8,442 bases of DNA from assembly GCA_035384565.1 (NCBI GenBank), contig DAOOIT010000122.1, forward strand, positions 1 through 8,442. Reading direction: 5' to 3'. The notes beneath the pieces were generated by a model. That model made no database searches. It saw only the letters and a list, made by a program, of their open reading frames with translations, and was not told the DNA's origin. Origin of the DNA: Planctomycetota bacterium. Lineage in GTDB: Bacteria > Planctomycetota > PUPC01 > DSUN01. Shown one piece after another: positions 5,712 through 8,442 of the stretch. Position numbers and translations under genes: made by a program. The first letter of the stretch is position 1. Every line of letters begins with the position of its first letter.

Positions 5712-6920
5712 TCAGCCGCGGGGGGCGACGGCGATGCCCTCGATCTCGACCAGGAGGTCGGGGCGGCACACGTCGGCGACCGAGAAGGTGACGGGCAGCT
5801 CGCCGAGCCGCTGGCGGCAGATGGCGCGCACCTGCTCGTAGTCGCTCTGGTGCTTGACGTAGACGCGGGCGAGGACCATGTCGCCGAGAGTGGCGCCGGC
5901 GCGGCGGACGCCCAGGCGCTCGAAGTTCGAGCGGGCGATGAGCGCCTCGATGTTGTCGAGGGTCTGGCGGGTCTGGCCCGCCACGTCGCCCACGTAGCGC
6001 GTCTCGGCGTTCACGATGCTGGCCGTGCCCGAGACGAGGATGGAGACGGCCTCGGGGCCGACCACGGCCATGGCCCGCGAGAACTTCGGGCTCTTGGGGC
6101 TGTACTCCCGGCCGTAGTCGAAGGCCGAGGTCTGGAGCGGGTTCTCGAGCGGCACCAGCAGAATGTCCTTGCGCTCGGTGGCCACGGCGATGCAGGACAT
6201 CATCACGTCGCGGTCGCCGGCGCCGATGCCGGTGCTGGCGGGGTAGATCGCGCCGTTGAGGCCGGCGGGCAGGTGCTTGGGGAGAAAGTGAATGTCGCCG
6301 TAGAAGTCGGCGCGGGCGCGGTTGAGCTCCTTGTAGCGCTGGGTCTCGCCCTCCGGGCCCACGATGTCGCCGAGGTAGAGCCACGTGCGCAGCACCTGGC
6401 TGTAGCTGAAGCCCTTGCTGGCCAGGGTGTCGCGCATGCGCTCGAAGGCGTTGAGCGCCCGGGGGTGGACCCTCGTGGCGTGAGTCCGCGGGGTGATCCC
6501 GGCGCAGTGGGCCCAGGTGATGTCGCTGTGGCGCAGGATCACGAGGTGCTCGGAGACCCGCTCGATGGCGATGTCGTGCTTCTTGCGGCTGACGCCCCAG
6601 GCCTCGATCTCGAGGAGCTTGCCCCCGCAGGGCGGCTGGATGATGTAGTCCGTCGCCGGCAGGGCGTCGCAGTAGAACTCCTCGATGATCTTCTTGCAGG
6701 GCGCGATGAGCGAGTGGTCGCGGAGGAAGATGTCCTGCCGCACGATGCCGTTGCGCGCGCCCTCCTCGTGCATCACGCGCGCCACCGACGTCAGCGCGCC
6801 GTACGCCTGCTCGAAGAGGTCGGCCCCGTTGCGGGGAATCCCGCTGACGAACAGGTAGCGCACGTGGCAGAGGTCCGCCACCGAATAGCCGACGCCTTCC
6901 GTCGAGACCTTCCTGACCAT
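5712..6920 (-). CDS. Triple Rid/YjgF-domain protein related to chorismatase-type enzymes
   Basis: This 402-residue protein reads as three consecutive Rid (YjgF/YER057c/UK114) units. Unit 1 (about 9-112) has FVSGIP, a helix EQAYGALTSVARVM, and ends in KLLEIEAWGV. Unit 2 (about 120-255) contains RTWLYLGDI, RYKELNRARADF and YPASTGIG, resembling the N-terminal half of FkbO/Hyg5-type chorismatases, and ends in MSCIAVAT without the usual Glu. Unit 3 (about 265-398) has FSRA, LVSGTASIV, QTRQTLDNIEALI and VCRPDLLVEIEGIAV. The Glu at the end of units 1 and 3 (Glu104, Glu392) matches Glu120 of E. coli RidA. The position of RidA Arg105, needed for imine/enamine deaminase activity, appears to be Thr in units 1 and 3. 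A standard RidA role is therefore doubtful; a chorismate- or pyruvate-lyase-like reaction is an alternative. ATG 6920 is preferred because the upstream TTG (7004) is part of a promoter. Family assignment is firm; the substrate is unknown. Confidence 0.88.
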   Translation of the reverse strand: MVRKVSTEGVGYSVADLCHVRYLFVSGIPRNGADLFEQAYGALTSVARVMHEEGARNGIVRQDIFLRDHSLIAPCKKIIEEFYCDALPATDYIIQPPCGGKLLEIEAWGVSRKKHDIAIERVSEHLVILRHSDITWAHCAGITPRTHATRVHPRALNAFERMRDTLASKGFSYSQVLRTWLYLGDIVGPEGETQRYKELNRARADFYGDIHFLPKHLPAGLNGAIYPASTGIGAGDRDVMMSCIAVATERKDILLVPLENPLQTSAFDYGREYSPKSPKFSRAMAVVGPEAVSILVSGTASIVNAETRYVGDVAGQTRQTLDNIEALIARSNFERLGVRRAGATLGDMVLARVYVKHQSDYEQVRAICRQRLGELPVTFSVADVCRPDLLVEIEGIAVAPRG

Positions 6921-6975
6921 TCGCCGGCCCTGGCTTCCATTCTCAGACCGCGGGAGGGACAGCCACTGGGCCAAG

Positions 6976-7004
6976 AAGATAAGCCTATTTGCCGGAGAAG
7001 TCAA
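6976..7004 (-). promoter_or_regulatory. Sigma70-like promoter for the Rid-like/TIM-barrel operon
   Basis: On the minus strand, TTGACT (7004-6999) and TATCTT (6981-6976) are separated by exactly 17 nt, matching the consensus at 5 of 6 and 4 of 6 positions. A start of transcription near 6969 would leave a leader of about 50 nt before ATG 6920. The region is locally AT-richer than its surroundings. Confidence 0.55.
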
Positions 7005-7048
7005 GCGCGCTTGCCGACCTGCAACCGGGCTTCTCGGTGGCGATGGGC

Positions 7049-7077
7049 TGGACTCTTGCCGAACCGGGCGGTATCAT
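7049..7077 (+). promoter_or_regulatory. Possible sigma70-like promoter for the alpha/beta hydrolase gene
   Basis: TGGACT (7049-7054) and TATCAT (7072-7077) are 17 nt apart, matching the consensus at 4 of 6 and 5 of 6 positions. The leader to ATG 7138 would be about 54 nt. Its -35 box lies 45 bp from the -35 box of the opposite promoter, so the two could be co-regulated. Confidence 0.4.
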
Positions 7078-7137
7078 CTGTACCCGTACAAGCCCTGAGG
7101 AGGCCCTCCGGGGAAGCTCCAGACGGAAGGCCGCGCC

Positions 7138-8025
7138 ATGCCCGACCCGCGCCGAGTGGCCCGCCCCCTGTCCCTGATCCTGGCGCTGGCGGCCGCGGCA
7201 GGCGGCCGCGGCGACGGGGGAGCCATGCCGCAGGACGACCCGCCATCGAGCCCGCAGGCCGACTACCACGTGAGCGGCCCGGAGACCCAGGCCGATGGTC
7301 TGGCGCTGTACCGCGTCACCTCGCCGTACCAGCAGGGCGAGACGCTGGTGCGCGTGCTGGCCCCCGCGACGCTCGAGCCGCCGGAGACGCGCCGCGTGCT
7401 CTTCGTGCTGCCGGTCGAGGCCGGCTCGGCCACCCGCTGGGGCGACCCCGTGCGCGCGGCGCGGGCGGCCGGCGTGGCCGAGCGGCACGGCTTCGTGGCC
7501 CTCCTGCCCACGTTCTCGCACCTGCCCTGGTACTGCGACCATCCGACCGACCCGGTGCGGCGGCAGGAGAGCTACGTGCTGAAGGTGCTGGTGCCGCTGG
7601 CCGAGCGGCTCTGCCCGCACAAGGCGAGCCGCCGGGCGCTCGTGGGCTACAGCAAGAGCGGGTGGGGCGCCTTCAGCCTGCTGCTGCGGAACCCCGAGAC
7701 GTTCGCCGCCGCGGCCGCCTGGGACGCGCCGATGATGATGGCCCGGCCGATGTTCGGCCTCGGCGAGATCGCGGGCACGCAGGAGAACTTCGAACGCCTC
7801 CGCATCCCGCGCCTCCTGCGCGAGCACGCCGACGCCGTGCGCGGCGCCAGGCGCCTGGTGCTGATGGGGTTCGACAACTTCCGCAGCGACACGCAGCAGG
7901 CCCACGCGCTGATGACGCGGCTGGGCATCCCGCACGAGTACGCCGACGGCCCCCGCCGCAAGCACCACTGGGAGAGCGGGTGGCTGGAGGAGGCGGTGAA
8001 AGCCCTGCGCGAACTGCTGCCCTGA
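7138..8025 (+). CDS. Exported alpha/beta hydrolase (esterase-like) with a GYSKS nucleophile elbow
   Basis: This 295-residue protein begins with an export signal (Arg-containing start, then LSLILALAAAA at 11-21). The rest fits an alpha/beta-hydrolase fold of the putative esterase type: VLFVLPVEAG (87-96) near the oxyanion strand, HGFVALLPTF (117-126), and ALVGYSKSGWGAFSLLL (167-183), where Ser172 is the likely nucleophile. The elbow is G-Y-S-K-S-G, so the second Gly of the usual GxSxG is Ser174. Strand RRLVLMGFDNF (238-248) supplies a candidate acid, Asp246 or Asp251, and HHWESGW (276-282) the catalytic His. Substrates of such exported esterases are often acylated carbohydrates; nothing here decides this. 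The ribosome site GGAAGG, 7 nt before ATG 7138, is moderate. Met30 (ATG 7225) could give a form without the signal, but its GGAG lies only 2 nt away. The gene is divergent from the Rid-like operon. Confidence 0.87.
   Translation: MPDPRRVARPLSLILALAAAAGGRGDGGAMPQDDPPSSPQADYHVSGPETQADGLALYRVTSPYQQGETLVRVLAPATLEPPETRRVLFVLPVEAGSATRWGDPVRAARAAGVAERHGFVALLPTFSHLPWYCDHPTDPVRRQESYVLKVLVPLAERLCPHKASRRALVGYSKSGWGAFSLLLRNPETFAAAAAWDAPMMMARPMFGLGEIAGTQENFERLRIPRLLREHADAVRGARRLVLMGFDNFRSDTQQAHALMTRLGIPHEYADGPRRKHHWESGWLEEAVKALRELLP
7188..7213 (+). repeat. Tandem 13-bp repeat in the signal-peptide region of the hydrolase gene
   Basis: GGCGGCCGCGGC occurs twice with one base between the copies, giving a 13-bp period. 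The 13th base is A in the first copy and G in the second. Because 13 is not a multiple of 3, gain or loss of one copy would shift the reading frame. Confidence 0.9.
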
Positions 8026-8059
8026 CCCGCCGCTGCGCCGCAGTACCTCCAACGAAAAG

Positions 8060-8082
8060 GCCCCTTGAAAGGAAAAAGGGGC
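8060..8082 (-). terminator. Intrinsic terminator oriented for the minus strand
   Basis: GCCCCTT (8060-8066) pairs with AAGGGGC (8076-8082) around a 9-nt loop. Read on the minus strand the stem is followed by CTTTTCGTT, a short T-tract; on the plus strand no T-run follows. It may also serve the hydrolase gene, which stops 35 nt to the left. The orientation suggests transcription arriving from the right end of the window. Confidence 0.55.
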
Positions 8083-8193
8083 TCATCAGGGTCTGGCGAC
8101 CCTCACGTGGCCGCCATTGGGAAGCATGGCGCGGGTGCTGCGGCGCCAGCGAGGCCACCCTATAACCCTCTATGCCCCAAGGCCTTACGCTCT

Positions 8194-8248
8194 CCGGCCA
8201 TTCCCGCTCACATACTTGCTCATCGCGCGGATGAGCGAGTATGGCCGG
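8194..8248. repeat. Inverted repeat with two competing left arms
   Basis: CATACTTGCTCATC (8211-8224) pairs with GATGAGCGAGTATG (8230-8243) over 14 bp with one T-G wobble and a GCGCG loop. The upstream CCGGCCATTCCCGCTCA (8194-8210) can instead pair with 8232-8248, with two mismatches in 17. The two pairings share the same right arm and exclude each other. Confidence 0.8.
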
Positions 8249-8253
8249 AACCG

Positions 8254-8272
8254 CGAGAATCGCCCATTCTCG
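8254..8272. repeat. 7-bp hairpin
   Basis: CGAGAAT (8254-8260) pairs perfectly with ATTCTCG (8266-8272) around a CGCCC loop. It lies 5 nt after the previous structure and 8 nt before the next. Confidence 0.75.
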
Positions 8273-8280
8273 CCCATCTA

Positions 8281-8326
8281 CCCATGCTGTATCACTCTCC
8301 CCCTCACAGGGTTGATACAGCATGGG
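8281..8326. repeat. Perfect 14-bp inverted repeat with a nested hairpin
   Basis: CCCATGCTGTATCA (8281-8294) is the exact reverse complement of TGATACAGCATGGG (8313-8326). The 18-nt loop contains a nested CCCT/AGGG pairing (8301-8304 with 8308-8311). It has no T-run, so it could be an operator or an RNA structural element. Confidence 0.9.
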
Positions 8327-8328
8327 CA

Positions 8329-8341
8329 GGCGGCGCCCGCC
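8329..8341. repeat. Short GC hairpin
   Basis: GGCGG (8329-8333) pairs with CCGCC (8337-8341) around CGC, 3 nt after the preceding 14-bp inverted repeat. In so GC-rich a sequence it could arise by chance. Confidence 0.5.
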
Positions 8342-8391
8342 AGCCGCTCGGCACAGGCCCTCCCGCATCCGCTCTTCCCCGAGGAGAAAGA

Positions 8392-8406
8392 GGCCGCGGA
8401 GCGGCC
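8392..8406. repeat. Short hairpin near the right edge
   Basis: GGCCGC (8392-8397) pairs with GCGGCC (8401-8406) around a GGA loop. Confidence 0.6.
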
Positions 8407-8414
8407 AAGAGGCC

Positions 8415-8439
8415 CGTCCCCACGCAGAGCGTAGGGACG
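8415..8439. repeat. Hairpin at the right edge of the window
   Basis: CGTCCC (8415-8420) with GGGACG (8434-8439) and ACGC (8422-8425) with GCGT (8429-8432) form a 10-bp stem with one internal mismatch and an AGA loop. It ends 3 nt from the window edge, so the structure-rich region may continue beyond it. Confidence 0.75.
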
Positions 8440-8442
8440 AGA

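Larger units (their letters stand above)
8083..8442. other. Hairpin-rich region without a credible gene
   Basis: About 360 nt with open frames on both strands but no ribosome site, family resemblance or protein-like composition. It holds six hairpins (8194-8248, 8254-8272, 8281-8326, 8329-8341, 8392-8406 and 8415-8439). With the minus-strand terminator at 8060-8082 it could be the 3' part of a structured RNA or the spacer of a neighbouring operon. I do not recognise a known RNA family. Confidence 0.5.

Noticed and set aside
6921..7004. Upstream TTG start giving the Rid-like protein 28 extra residues
   Set aside because: The TTG at 7004 is part of a well-placed -35 box, and the -10 box lies inside the extension. 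No ribosome site precedes it, and the first recognisable Rid unit begins after ATG 6920.
5493..8165. An 890-codon plus-strand open frame
   Set aside because: It runs antisense to the TIM-barrel and Rid-like genes, then out of frame through the hydrolase gene. Composition is typical of a GC-rich shadow frame (Ala, Arg, Gly, His, Val runs), and both opposing genes have clear families, ribosome sites and motifs.
7673..8368. A 231-codon minus-strand open frame
   Set aside because: Its second half is antisense to the hydrolase gene, and it reads through the minus-strand terminator. The first 60 or so residues (Trp-rich) match nothing I recognise. A decayed gene cannot be fully excluded but is not supported.
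8117..8434. A 105-codon plus-strand open frame at the right end
   Set aside because: It coincides with the hairpin cluster, has no ribosome site and no family resemblance. Its composition (Arg/Pro-rich) looks non-coding.
8194..8439. Hairpins as integron attC sites or insertion-sequence ends
   Set aside because: No attC core sites, integrase or transposase are present. The hairpins differ from each other in sequence, and I see no target-site duplications.

Overview
This window looks like a chromosomal segment from a high-GC bacterium, most likely of the PVC group (Planctomycetota or Lentisphaerota type). That placement is inferred from the gene families: a Tat-exported sugar isomerase-like TIM-barrel protein, a DegT/StrS aminotransferase, a secreted helix-hairpin-helix (HhH) protein, and orphan exported proteins in short, spaced transcription units. 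I did not match it to a reference genome. I see no rRNA, tRNA, CRISPR array, transposase or phage gene.

Left block (1-1892, + strand): three small genes, each with its own ribosome binding site. They encode a cytosolic tandem-HhH protein (DUF4332 type), a DUF2780-like small protein, and an exported ComEA-like protein. The last carries two HhH domains that are identical at the protein level over 57 residues. A perfect 34-bp palindrome (1957-1990) separates this block from the next gene, which converges on it.

Middle block (2133-4699): a minus-strand PLP-dependent DegT/DnrJ/EryC1/StrS aminotransferase is divergent from a plus-strand exported protein of unknown family. The 462-nt spacer between them holds a 16-bp inverted repeat. 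The unknown gene ends in a perfect 20-bp palindrome, followed by a strong 14-bp hairpin that probably terminates both converging transcripts.

Right block (4748-8025): a likely two-gene minus-strand operon encodes a protein that I read as three fused Rid/YjgF-type domains, related to the chorismatase branch, followed by the Tat-exported TIM-barrel protein. It is driven by a good sigma70-like promoter (6976-7004). A divergent exported alpha/beta hydrolase with a GYSKS nucleophile elbow is read the other way from a nearly back-to-back promoter.

Right end (8026-8442): about 417 nt without a credible gene. It begins with an intrinsic terminator oriented for the minus strand and continues with six hairpins, one of which has two competing left arms. 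It could be the 3' part of a structured minus-strand RNA or leader entering from the right.

The genes suggest small-molecule and carbohydrate metabolism (aminotransferase, isomerase-like protein, Rid-like enzyme, esterase) plus DNA-binding or DNA-uptake-like proteins. I found no clear defence or mobile system. The most distinctive items are the triple-Rid protein and its operon, the nearly perfect HhH duplication, and the hairpin-dense right end.
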